Source: Strigops habroptila (lineage: Eukaryota > Chordata > Aves > Psittaciformes > Psittacidae). Taken from it: a DNA stretch of 64,000 bases. The stretch is taken from NCBI RefSeq assembly GCF_004027225.2, contig NC_044279.2, positions 47,826,744-47,890,743 of the forward strand, in the 5' to 3' direction. A model generated the notes under the pieces. It did not search any database. It was given only the letters and a program-made list of their open reading frames with translations, and was not told the origin of the DNA. The position numbers were made by a program, and so were the translations under genes. Every line of letters starts with the position of its first letter. Within the stretch, counting starts at the first letter, position 1. Positions 13,601-25,400 of this stretch are shown here, in pieces.

Positions 13601-14859
13601 AATAATTTCCAGAAATGTGTTTAACTCATTATTTTTCAGAAAGTTTTAGTTTGGTTATAGAACTTCTAGAAATTCCACTTTCTGCCCTCTTCCAAAGCTT
13701 TGGTTTGGTTGTTTTACCTAGCACATGGGAAAAAAAAACCCAAACCACCAACAAAACAGCAAATTGGTGGAGATAGGACAATGTAGTTTTATTCTATTTG
13801 AGTTGGCTGGTCTAGAGTGTCCTAGGCTTCCTGCTCCACTGGGGCTGAAGAGGCAGCTCTAACCCGTGTTTCCCAGCCTGTCAGAAATGTCACAGTCTGA
13901 AACCCAGAGGCATGTTCCTCTGATCTCTGGAAGTATACAGAACCAACTGCATAGAATAACTTCCAGTTTTGTAGCTTGAACGATCACAGACAGCTAAAGA
14001 AACAGAATGTGCTGCCATAAGGTAAATGCAGCCAAAGGGGAAAGACAAGAAAAATGGAGAGGTCAAGAGGGCCAGAGTGGACAGCACATTGCACAGGAGC
14101 AGTAACAGCCTCCTTCCCTTCCTGCTTTACAGCTGGGCTAGGGTACTCTTCTAATTTATACAGATTCACTTTCTATAGTTCTGTACTCCCTTTTGTTGGT
14201 GGCAATACCAAAATCCAGCAAAACAAAACAGATGCTCAGGTAATGGCCTAAGCAGGCAACCATGCAGAGGCACTAAGGGTTGCTATGCTCTTTAGATCAA
14301 GGACAGAAGGCAACACATGACTGATCAGAAACACAAACCTTTATATTCCCTACTGAGCACTACTCAGTTTGGCTGGTTTGCAGTTTGTTCCTGTCCAAAC
14401 CAGATACATTTTCTGGATGACACCTTTTGCCAGATGTCATCTAAAGCCAGATAGCATTACTCCTGTCCCTTATACTCTTCATGCCCATTCCCCTACCATT
14501 CAGTTTTCACTGATTATCCATAACAATGTGGTTTGAAAAAACATTTATTTTGACTTTTTTCCAACTCTCTGACCTTCTTATTCTGCTAATAATTGATCCA
14601 AGGAACAATATTCAGCAGAACAGATTTTATGTAGTATGTAGCCAGCAGAAACTGCCGTGTAATATGTTAGAGAGACAGTGTATTTCTACTGCAGCTAAGA
14701 CTGTTATGACTGATCTCAGGTAACTAAAACAAGGGTTTTTACATCACCAGTTTACTGTTTAGCTATTGTTACCGCAAGAAAGACTAATTTCTTTTTTAGG
14801 TTTTCAACCAATACCAGTTTGATAAATACATTATCTGTTATTGCATATTAAATGCATCC
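7651..14859. other. Unique non-coding sequence
   Basis: No gene or clear repeat is recognised apart from the candidate minus-strand exon at 8421-8498. The interval 9000-9980 is notably AT-rich and stop-rich. Open frames such as 7811-8131 (plus, 106 codons, rich in K/R/E) and 11166-11480 (minus) have no recognisable domain. A purine-rich stretch near 11160-11235 and a short CT run near 11460 are simple sequence. Confidence 0.65.
8421..8498 (-). other. Candidate 78-nt internal exon (unproven)
   Basis: On the minus strand, a pyrimidine-rich acceptor (ggttgctctctttgttag) precedes 78 bases with one open frame, followed by a donor matching CAG|GTGAGT. The open frame includes NPFDEYGNSCENAKTGANA. 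The other two frames contain stops. The length is divisible by three, so inclusion or skipping would keep frame. I do not recognise the peptide. A comparable donor occurs about a dozen times by chance in both strands of a window this size, so this remains a candidate only. Confidence 0.2.
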
Positions 14860-14871
14860 AATGTAGATGTT
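14860..14871. repeat. Left copy of 12-bp target-site duplication
   Basis: aatgtagatgtt is repeated exactly at 15348-15359, immediately outside the CR1 fragment. This is consistent with a target-site duplication made when the element inserted. Confidence 0.65.
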
Positions 14872-15347
14872 GGATTGTAGATGCAAACTTGTTGGAGCAA
14901 GTCCAGAGGAGGGCCACAAGGATGATCAGGGGGCTGGAGCACCTCCTGTATGAAGACAGGCTGAGAGAGTTGGGGCTGTTCAGCCCGGAGAAAAGAAGGC
15001 TGTGTGAAGACCTCATAGCAGCCCTCCAGTATCTGAAGGGGGCCTACAAGGATGAGGGAGAGGGACTCTTCTTGAGGGACTGTAGCAATAGGACAAGGAG
15101 TGATGGGTTTAAACTTAAACAGGGGAATTTCAGGTTAGATATAAGGAAGAAGTTCTTTACTGTGAGGGTGGTGAAGCACTGGAATGGGTTGCCCAGGGAG
15201 GTTGTGAAAGTTCAATCCCTGGCAGTGTTCAAGGCCAGGTTGGACAGAGCCTTGGGCGACATGGTCTACTGTGAGGCAGCCCTGCCCATGGCAGGGGCTT
15301 TGGAACTAGGTGATCTTAAGGTCCTTTCCAACCCAACCCCTTCTATG
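14872..15347 (+). mobile_element. 5'-truncated CR1 LINE with intact 3' end
   Basis: About 476 bp hold the end of CR1 ORF2 and the 3' untranslated region. Diagnostic stretches are gtccagaggagggccacaag near the left end, the ttggaact...tttccaaccc hairpin near 15300-15335, and a terminal ttctatga. A perfect 12-bp direct repeat flanks it (14860-14871 and 15348-15359). Its reading frame has no internal stop, unlike the three other plus-strand copies here, so it is the least decayed. The 5' truncation leaves no endonuclease or catalytic reverse-transcriptase core, so it cannot move by itself. Confidence 0.93.
14889..15347 (+). pseudogene. CR1 ORF2 C-terminal remnant, stop codon lost
   Basis: The frame starting [20 protein letters not shown] and continuing through [37 protein letters not shown] and LPREVV is the conserved C-terminal end of the CR1 ORF2 polyprotein, downstream of the reverse-transcriptase catalytic region. 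Other copies have a stop right after the ...LxxLV motif (TAG at 59143-59525, TAA at 39566-39715). Here the codon at 15267-15269 is TAC, so the frame runs through the former 3' untranslated region to 15383. It is a dead fragment: there is no start, and no catalytic motif is present. Confidence 0.85.
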
Positions 15348-15359
15348 AATGTAGATGTT
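15348..15359. repeat. Right copy of 12-bp target-site duplication
   Basis: This is an exact repeat of 14860-14871 (aatgtagatgtt), and it begins where the CR1 terminal ctatg repeat ends. Part of the match could overlap the CR1 tail, so the true duplication might be a few bases shorter. Confidence 0.65.
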
Positions 15360-18300
15360 CTGGGTTTTTTAACTGTTTTCTAGGACACTCTTCTTTCTCT
15401 CTCTTCCAAGACATCCTATTTTTGATGTCTTTTAGGACTGGATAACAAACAGGTTCCCATGCTTTTTCTTAATTCTGTATTTTCTATATTATGTCTAGAT
15501 TTATTTTATTTTTTTTTTTAAAAAACTCCCTGTAAGCCTGAAAACCCACACTGGCACTAAACTGAAACTGAAGTAGAAAGCTTTTTAAAATGCTTCTCAA
15601 ACGTTGCTTTAAGCTAGAAGCATGACTACAATGTTTTTCTTGGCATACCTTGTTGCCTTTGAAATACACAGACCACTATTCTTGGCATGTTCTTGTTTTC
15701 CTTGTATTTTCATAAACAAGATATGTCCCTTGGGAATGCATGGTGAGTCCCTTTTCATAGGGTGGCTCTGTCATCTAACTGTGGCATCTCTCCACTGCCA
15801 AGTATGTAATGTATATTTTTGTTAAGTGTTTGTTTAAGTGAGGTTCAGAGATTTTCACAGACTTTGACACAAGATGTAACATCTAATGGTAACCCCAGAA
15901 AATATTAAATATTGAGTGTTTTGTTGCAGGGGAGCCAAGTAAACAAGCCTTGGAGCTGTTCAAATAATACAAAAACCTTCTTGAAACACCCTCACTGAAT
16001 TCAATACTTCACCTCTCCATTACAAGTTGTTCAGAAATATTGTAAGACCCTAAGTTTCACAAACCTAGTTTACAAGAGATATATAAACATGGAGAGAAGG
16101 ATGGAAGGGGGAAAAACGATTTATAAAGATGGGTGTATTTGATCAGAAGACAGTAACAATATGACTTATAAAATAAAACTTTAAAATGCTTTCCCCTATA
16201 TTTCCCAGTCTTGTGATTTTTAAGTCAGTGTCAAGATCTTTTGGAGGGCCAAACTGTTAACCTTGCAGTGATTGGGCTGTCTGTACTGAAAAGAGCTCAT
16301 CACTTATAGATGGTGAGCACTCCATGCGATCCATTGGTCAAATACAGCTGTAATAATTACTTCAAGACATTCTAAAACTTAAATGCATTCATGGGTGTTG
16401 GCCAAAAGGAGAAAAAAAGAGCTATGTAGGTTGTTTGGAACGAATAGTTACATTAGCCCTCACAGATCCTCTCAGTTGCTGATACAGCTTAGAGCCTAGA
16501 AATTTTCTAATGTTTCAAAAAAAATTCAAAATACAATCAGTCTGCACTGGCAGAAGAGTAAAACCTTATCAGGAAAACTCCAGAACATTCAGCAGATGTG
16601 ACTGTCACACCATTCATCCACCTTGCTGGCAGCTCATGTTCAAATCTACTATTGACACTCTTCCATTGTTCCATTGTACTTGTGGATCTCCTGAAGAAAA
16701 AAAGAAAGAAAAATAATTATTTCAGGAATTATTATTATTATGTTGAATCCACTTGCACTTTCTTGTACTTTCAAATAATTCAGTATCTCTTTCCTTCCCT
16801 CTTCACTTGATCCAAATATAGCACGGAGCAGTATAATGTAAAACTATATTCTCAGTTTCACTTGGAATCAGACTGCTTGGACATCCACATCATGCGTAAA
16901 TCTTGTGTGTTTTCTTGTGTATCAGTCACAAGGTCAAACTCCCCTGAAATTTTAACATATTTATTAGAGAATTTTATCTTCCTATTGCACACCTCCCAAG
17001 CTTAGTCTTAATTTCCATTTTTCATATTTCTTCTTCTCCACCAAATAAACTAAAATTAATGGTTAATGCTGTTATTCATGAAGAGAACGGATTCCAGGAT
17101 TGCTTGATATGGCAGGAAAACAGAAAAACTGTCCTTCTTCTTGCATAAGCCATGCATGTATTATGTTAAATTTGGTATAGAAAAGCAAACCTTCCAGAAT
17201 CTTGGCAACCTAATTCCATCACTTCTTGCAGATGAAATGAGCTGACTGGTGATGGTAGGAGGGCAGAGAAGAACAGTGGGTTTTAAATTACATACACTTG
17301 GTAAATCGTTACAGAAATTAAGCCTAGTAGGTACAGCTGCTTCATGGACATGGAGATGTTTCAAATGGCCAGCATTGCCCTTGACAGCAAGTGATGTTTT
17401 GGATAAACAGCATCAGGAAGTAGCCAGGAAAAGGCAAAAGAAACACACGCATTAAAACTGTGTTGGAATTTGATCAAAATGTTTTCTAGACAGGTCAGTT
17501 CCTACGAGACATGCAGATCATTTCAGTTCAAAAGAAATATCCAGCTGGGGAAAAATCACAAAGACAAGAAACTACACAGCAGTAATACTTGGTCAAAAGG
17601 GCTTGCGCCACCTTAATAATCACTTGTGTGATATGTATCAGCCACTGCTTCAGCTTTAACACCTGAATTTGAAGTCCCAGTGTTAGACTTCAGGCCATAA
17701 AAGCTGGAAAGAACGAAAGAAAGGAGGAGAGGAATGTCCCACAGCAACACTGCTTCCAAAGTTGGGTTCTCCCAAGAGCACTCTAACCTGGGTCCTGCTG
17801 TCACCCTCACCACTGTTACAGAGAATCGGCACTACAAATGTGCAAGGACACTACAAGTGTGCTGTGAGCACCATTCCGGACTGGTGCAGGTCCAAGACTT
17901 GTATTTAATCTGTGGTGTTACTTTCAGTGTTGCATCATTGTTCATAAGGGATTCAGAAGTTTGGGACCCCAGATGCTTATAAGAATGGTTACCTACAGAG
18001 GGAGACAGGATGAGGAAAAATAGACAGCAGCTTCGTTGCACAGGTGCAGTGGGATTATCCATCTCCAAAGAAAAGCTCTGCAGAATACAGCTTTCTCGGG
18101 CCAGCACGAGACTTCTGGATGAGTTCCCACTGGAATTATCCTCAGCACAAAGCTCACTGTCTTCTACTCTGAATGCGAGTCACATGAATGCATACAGAAC
18201 TGTGTACAGATAATGTAATAACAATTTTAAAAGACACCAGAAATAAAAAAAGCACAAAAGTCACCTTTGGAAAGAACGGGAGAGAGAAAACCACATGTAG

Positions 18301-21300
18301 CAGATAACAATCCCATTACTTAACGCACTTCTGGAAGAAATTCAACTCTGTGATATGCAGCATATAAGAACCGAATTACATAACATTGCATTACATTGAC
18401 ATAGTTTTCTAGGTAAAGGAACTGGCTGCAATTCATATAAACATACCCCTGGAAAAATAATATCTCATCCACATGTACAAGATTTACCAAATAAGAAGAA
18501 GAATCACAGCGTTTGACAATTATCATAACATGTACTTCATAAAGTATGGCTATGAAAAACGATACCCAGTGTTTCCTAACAGGAAATAGCTAATGTGCGT
18601 TGATGTGGGTTTTATTCAATTGCCTTCTGCCTTGCAAGGTAACAATCTTACTCCAAGGATACTACACAACATACTTCTGTGGTGCCCCACACAAGTCTAG
18701 GTTTGGTAGCACTCCGTATTTTCATTTTGAGGCAACACCAGGACGTATTTCACATTGGCCTAATTCTTACTTTGCTCCATGTAAAGCTACATCGGCAGCA
18801 TTTAATTCTCAACCTCCCCAACAGAAACTCCAATTAACATTTAAGCTATGAAGACTATTTTTAAAAGAGTTCTGGTGCAGCTCTCAGCCTGCTAAGCAAA
18901 AATTCAAAACATTGAAACCGCATGTTAAACATTACAAAATGGAAAGTGGAGGTCACCAGCAGCCTGATCTGTAAACATATTTCAGTCCTTTTGTTCTTGA
19001 CAAGCAAGGACTAAGCATTCATTAAAAACCTAACCATGACAATTGTCAGTAAACAATCTTTGCACAACAAAAAAGAGATAAATAAGTCCAGCTTTTTACT
19101 GAGAATTTAGAACCACGGCTTCAACTATACTGCAGGATCTGTATACTTAAAAAAATAATTAAAAAAAGAATTCTGCATCAGGTCCTCATGAGTTCAACAT
19201 AAACCCAATGAGCAGGAGCTGAGCACAGCACTATTCATTTCTTTTCATCTTTTTTCTCATGTGATGCAACAAAAGACATGAAACACTTCCAAACGGCTTG
19301 ATGCAAGCAGATAAAAGGAAGGAACTGAAGGAGTTTCTGCTATTACAATACACTCACCATAAAATAATTTTTTATTTCCCCAGCCCTTTACTGCTGCTAT
19401 TCAGTCCAGATACATACGCTACTTCTGGCCCTTGTGCTACCTCAGCAATCTGCTCAGCTGCGTCTATACTGTGGGAACCAGTGGCTTGCAAATCTCAGGT
19501 GCATGTATGCCTGGCATGTCTTGTCTTGACCTGGGGTGTATCAAGACTCAGGGCCACTTGTTGCCATCCAGCTTGCAAAGAAAAAAAAGCGTACAGATTG
19601 CTTTCTCATCCTTTTTCCTTCATGAACTCTATCTTCTTAAAGAAGAAAATGTAGGCACGCTGAGTAGGAAGGCATCACAATGTGGTCCAGTAGGTGCTCC
19701 CATTTAGACCTTAAAGGAACCTTAAAAGAAATGAAATAATGAGATTCATCCTTCATAATGGTGCTTACCCATGATTTTGCACATCTTTAGAGGAACAATC
19801 ACTCTGCAAACTTACAGGCAACAAAATAATTAATCTTTTGTCCAAATACCAATTTTCTGCCACCTCACCTGCCAGGACTCCCTCCTGCCTACCTGTTTTG
19901 TACCAGTGCTCTCTGGGAAATTGCCCATGTTTTCCAGACTAAGAGCAGAACTCCCTTAGGATGCAGCTGCATGGATGTGCACAAGACAACATGTGCTGTG
20001 ATAACCACATACACACACCCAGAAATTAAAAGGACCAGAAAAACTGCACATGCACATGGAAGGGATTTTCTCTGCCATTTCAAGCAAGATTATGCTGACA
20101 CTATCTCAAAGGCTACTGGGTGTCAATCTAGGCCTACATCAGGCCAAACATTTTGGTCTCAGTCATATGATCTAATCATGGCACCTTAACCATGCCAGCT
20201 ATCCATGGCATGCTCTCAGGCTACTCCACATATGAGGTAACATGTCTCACATATATCTTTCATGGAGGCTAAAGCTAAGTCACATCACCTTACAACTGTG
20301 GTGCATTACATTTGCACACCTGGACAAGTACTAACAGTTAGTAAAGCTCTTTTGAACTTTACTAGATCAGGGGCATCTTTTCAAGCCCCTGTAACCCAAC
20401 CATGTGCTTAGTAACTGTTGGCAGACACAAATGATGTTCATATTGAGGCATGCAAGTAGCCACTTATAAACTGGACTAAGAGTAGGAGGATGTAAAGTGC
20501 ATACGGTCACAAGAATGTTAACACTGCTAATCTGCAGATAATGCACTTCAGTTTTCACCAAGCTGTAGAGCTCATCTCAAAATTTTAGATTAGATTAAAA
20601 AGTCATTCTGAGATCTGAGAACGTATTTAGATATGTATCTCAAACAGTATTCCTAAATATTACCATCAAAGGTGAAGGGCCCATCCACTTAGATCCTCTT
20701 TTACAAAGTACAGGCACCCTGAGATCTCTACCCAGAGCATCAGCTCAGAACAGTACAATACATTTTCCACACTGTGTGTAAGTCTCTTTCTCCCAGTGAG
20801 TACCTTGTGCTATAGGGGAAGACTGCTGCATATACCTGCCTCAACACACTGCTCTCCAATGCCTTCTGCACTGCCTGCACTGTGGACAAAATCCATGTGA
20901 TTCCCACTGCTTTTTCCTCCAAGTGAAGGCCACCTCCAAAACCTGAGTGCACTACAAACAGCTTTCTGTAAGATAGCCCCTTCCAAACACAAGGAATGGA
21001 CATACCTCCCAAAACCAAGTTTAGGCTTTTCCCAAAGCCACAGAAAGTTAACCCATGATGAACACTGTTCTTGTAAACCACCTCTTCACTATTTGGGGTG
21101 GTGGAGGTGGAAAGAGGTTCTCTAGGAAAGCCCATGGGTTTTGTCTAAATTCACTATTCTGCATTCCATAAAAATCAGAACTATTTTCACTCAAGTCAAG
21201 AATCAGCTGTACTTACACTGGGATGAAACACACTGCTGCTTTCATAGAGGAACATGTTTGGCAAGCTTAACTACCAGCAGTGTTATCTCAGCAGCTTCTA

Positions 21301-22490
21301 ATTCTATACCACCAGCTCAAAACATGTTATCAGCTGTTGTATTTTGGGTGTGTATTAAAAAGCAACCAGATACTTATCACAGTAATATTTCTACCACACA
21401 GTTAGCAAACCCACCTACATAAGTATTCAGCCTGCTGCTCCCACAGTGTAGCAAAGTCCCTACCTACAGTGTACAAAAGCTCTGTCATGTGCCTTAAGTG
21501 TAAGCTTTGATTTACATTAGGGAGGAAAAAGTCATACCCATACAACTCTGCTCATTGAATTCATGATTTTGCACTGATGTGGCTGCAGTGATTCAAGTTC
21601 CAGTGCAGATATATACAGCCAGATCTCATTCTAATGTAGACATTTGAAAGTTATATGTCTAAATATCATTTGCATAAAGCACCCTGTACAGTCAATGAAG
21701 AGGGACTGAAATCTCCAAGGTAATTTCTCTGATTTGTCTTTGATATTTTACATATGTATAACTGAAGGTACTATTTCTCCCATTGACTAAAAGGAAGCCC
21801 AGGACACTTAATTAGTTTATATGTGCCTAAATTTGGGAAGATGGACCCCATGCCCAGAGCTTTAAACAGGGAGACTTGTTTTTCTATTCATACGACCAGA
21901 ATAAGGTATGTCAGTATAAGTATTCCCATTTAAGTATAACTGCATCCCACTGAGACTGGGCTGATTAGAAGTACACTGCTCTCAAAAAAACGTTCCATGC
22001 AAAAAAATTCTGTGGTATTTTAAAGTGCTTGTAGCTGGAGAAAGATGCAAATACCATACTCAGAACTCTCCAAATCCCAATCTTGAATAATATATTATTT
22101 GAAAGAAAGAATTTACATTACCTACAGTAACTCAGTCAACAGACATAGCTTGCACATATTAAATTTTCTCCTGCACGTAACAAAAAGATGAAGAGAAAAC
22201 AAAATAAAATCCCACAATATTTCACTGTGACAACTACCAAGATTCAGCTCCTTTTCCTCACTTGCTCCACATTACTACATTTTTTGCTGGGATCCTTCAG
22301 TCTTTTCTACAAGCACTTCACCTTATCACAATGCCTTTTGTCTTTTTATCAAAGTGTGTAAAGACAGGGAGTGTAGATAGTTTTCCTTACTAGCTCAAAG
22401 GAAAGGGTGGTGTAGTTTAAAAAATAGTAAATTAGTAACTAAGAGTCCACTGTTTACCTGTTATAGCTGGGCCAATTGTTATATCTGGGC
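15360..22490. other. Unique non-coding sequence
   Basis: No gene is recognised. The stretch is AT-rich with many scattered stops. The longest frames are 20740-21135 (minus, 131 codons) and two overlapping plus frames at 19298-19707. None shows a known motif. A strong acceptor-like site at 19383 precedes one of them and is listed separately. Confidence 0.65.
19384..19707 (+). other. Candidate 3' terminal exon (unproven)
   Basis: A strong acceptor-like tract (ttttttatttccccag) ends at 19383. The frame beginning directly after it is open for 107 codons to a stop at 19707. It starts PFTAAIQSRYIRYFWPLCYL and is cysteine- and leucine-rich. A second plus frame is open over much of the same interval, which points to a stop-poor composition rather than coding constraint. 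No domain is recognised. It may be an unannotated terminal exon, an lncRNA exon or chance. Confidence 0.12.
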
Positions 22491-25400
22491 TGGTCCCCAC
22501 GGAATTTATTTAAGTCTCCACTGTAGTGATAGGATGTGATCAGCACCATGCAATGGTGAAAGTGTCACAGCAGAGGCTCCCTAAGGTATCGCTACAGCCC
22601 AGCCCATGGTCGTGGAGTAGGCTGGTCCTCCCAGCCTGCAGTGAAGCCCCTACCATTGCTGCACTGCTGTGGCTGTACACGAGGTAGCTGGAGCGCAGCT
22701 TCCCCAGGTATGGCTACCTGACTCATCATCACATCTCTGGCCATAGTCTACACATACCCACTTTTTCAGCATACACTTCTGTAGTGCTCTCAACAGTTTT
22801 AAGTCCTTCTTTTTCCCCATGAAGAATGGTCAAGTAATGTTAACTACCCCAAAGCTGAGGAATTCCTCTGCAGAAAGGTCTAGCTCCTTTCTTCCCTGGC
22901 TGTGAAAGGGCTCCTTATTTTGTGAAGAGGTAAGTTGTAATCCTACATGAAGTCCTCTTCTTCTCCAGCTGCTTTTTTTTTCCACCAGGACTCCTTTGAT
23001 CCTCCTGCTCTAACAGAGTCTTCTCATTCCCATTCCTGCCCTAGGATGACCATCTCTGAACCTTGCCATCTGGGGCAGACCCAGATCCCTCCTCTCCTCT
23101 TGGGCAGACTCCCTGCTAGCATTTCTCATTTTTTATTAGCCCAGCCCAGTGAGTGATCTCCACAAAAGCACAAACTGACCAGAGAAACAACAGCCCTTTT
23201 GCACTTCCAGCTTTCTCGAAGGCCAGAAGGCCTCCAGCTACCCTTTGATTTTTATTTCACTCGTCATGGACCTAGAGAAAAGAGGAACTGATGGTCTTCA
23301 GTTACCAAACAGAAAAACAGATTGTTTCCAGTGTGATAAGGAGTCTGGTATGGGCTGTTCTCTCTTCGCTCTGCCAACTCCAGGCTCCTCCACAAAGGCT
23401 GCAGTGACCAGCATGTGAGCTAGATGTTTGCTTCAGCGACTTGCAGGGGCTTCAGCTCTCTAATTCTATGCCACTCAAAGTTAAGCACAGCTCAAAACAC
23501 AATCAGAAGCTGCATTTTTGAAGTGTTAAAACCAATTAACAAACAGCTGACTAAGGAAGAAAAAACCTACATTCCCAGCAGCAAATAGATAACTTCTGTT
23601 GTTTGTCATACTGTACTGACTGTTCCATTGCCTGCTCGAGAAAGCAAATACCTCCTTTTATTCATATTTCTGAGATACTTTATCCACCATAACTTAATAT
23701 TTTCTTAGCACATAACTTTGCGAAAATTAAATCATCCTAGGTGAATGATTTTTCATGTTTTGATTAATCTGAAGAGAATGATGGAGTACTCCAGTTACAT
23801 AGATACACAGTTGCCATATATATATCGAATTTAACCAAGACTTGGAGCTTCCAAGTAGTCTGTATTTTTCTCACTGAAAAATAACAAATACAAGAAGCAT
23901 CAAGATATTTGCACCACCACCACCAAAAAAAAACCCACAAAAAAACCCCCACATATTTTGACAGGAAGGACAAAATTCTTCTTTTCTAATCCCGGAGATT
24001 AAAACTCAGATGTTAAAGTGTAAGGGGATCATTCCTTACTCTACGTGTAGTCAGTGACTATACCGAGTACCTCATCAAGACAAGACATCTTGCCCTAGTT
24101 TGTGACTACCATTAGATTCATTGCTCCCTGGAGGTCAAACTCTCCTCTCTTGACTGCAAAGAGAGCCCAATAAGGCCAGTTTTGATTTGGATATTTAATT
24201 TTTAAGTATCTAAAATACAATGAGTTTTTATTTGATCTGCAAGGAATTAAATAATTCTAGAGTTTCAAAATTACTTTTAAAAAAGGACCAAAACAAACTG
24301 ACAAATTCAGTTACCTGAAGTGAGATAACAGAAATCACAACTTCTACGCTCGCAACAAATGGCTGAGCAACTATCAGAAACAATGGTGTGATGGTGGCTC
24401 TGAGGCAACAGCTTTGTTGCCCGGAACAGCAACAAGAAGAACCATGAGGAACACAGACCCATAGATTTTGGAAATCACCTAGACTTATCATAGTAACAGA
24501 TTATTCAGGACTGCATGATCCTAAACGAAGTTTTCATAAGCACTTAGGAAATGCCATTCTAGCTAATTCATAACATCGGTTTGAGCACAACCACAAATAT
24601 TGTCTTTATATCAGAACATGAAAGATAGAGTGGTAAGTGTGCCACCAAGCACCTTTGTTCTTTGTTAAATCAGGAGCACGCTTAACAGAAAAGGCATTGG
24701 CTTTGCTTTCAGAGAAATGCCTTACATGGTGCGCCTTTAAGCTGTGAAGAAAGCAATGTAAGCTCCTTAAATAAAAATATGAAGTGGGAAAAAAGGTCAG
24801 AACTCCCTAAACATAGTAGACAATCTGTCTAAAACTCTGAAAAATTGAAATATTTTAGGAACAGAAGGCACATCTCTTCAAAATGGCACCTAATTCACTT
24901 CAGTGAATCCACTGAGATGAAAGCTACAACATACTGTGGGAGCAAAATCATGAGTAAAGTTTACAGCTGGAGATGCCTGAGATGCCTCAGATGAAAAGTT
25001 CCCAAGAAAATCCAGAAAGGACTGGCAAAGACAGCTCTCCAAATGTGCTAATGTAATGCTATTATTCAGCACTTCTATTATTACATAATGGATTTTACAG
25101 GTACCCAGCCATTATTTTTTCAGGAAGACTCAGAACTATTTACTGTCTTATGATAGTTCCAAATGTGGGAGAATGTTAATTACAGAACAGGTTTCAGCTA
25201 TATAGTTCTGATTTCAGTCATGACTAATTACTCAGCTTTATCTGTTGAAAGCCAACTGTTATCTTACAGAAAGTTATTGAAGCCAGTTCAAAAATATCTC
25301 CATTTTCTCAGCCAATCTAAATATCTATTTTTTTTTTTTTTCCAGAATCATAAAAGTTGATTTAAATTATTTTCCTGGGACTGAAAAACAATGCTGTGAG

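Noticed and set aside
19889..20083. Minus-strand frame that looks like a signal anchor (basic start, then a hydrophobic stretch)
   Set aside because: Its first codon is TTG, not ATG. The hydrophobic stretch comes from T-rich composition, and the frame ends at 64 codons without a convincing donor.
20740..21135. 131-codon minus-strand frame
   Set aside because: No recognised motif, and the flanks show no strong splice signals.
22873..22929. Short segment before a GAG|GTAAGT donor on the plus strand
   Set aside because: The best acceptor (attcctctgcag) has a poor pyrimidine tract. Donors of this strength are expected about a dozen times by chance in the window.
24228..24491. Hydrophobic minus-strand frame with a CAG|GTAACT donor-like site inside
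   Set aside because: The donor is weak at its last positions, the acceptor is mediocre, and the frame continues unchanged through the supposed intron.
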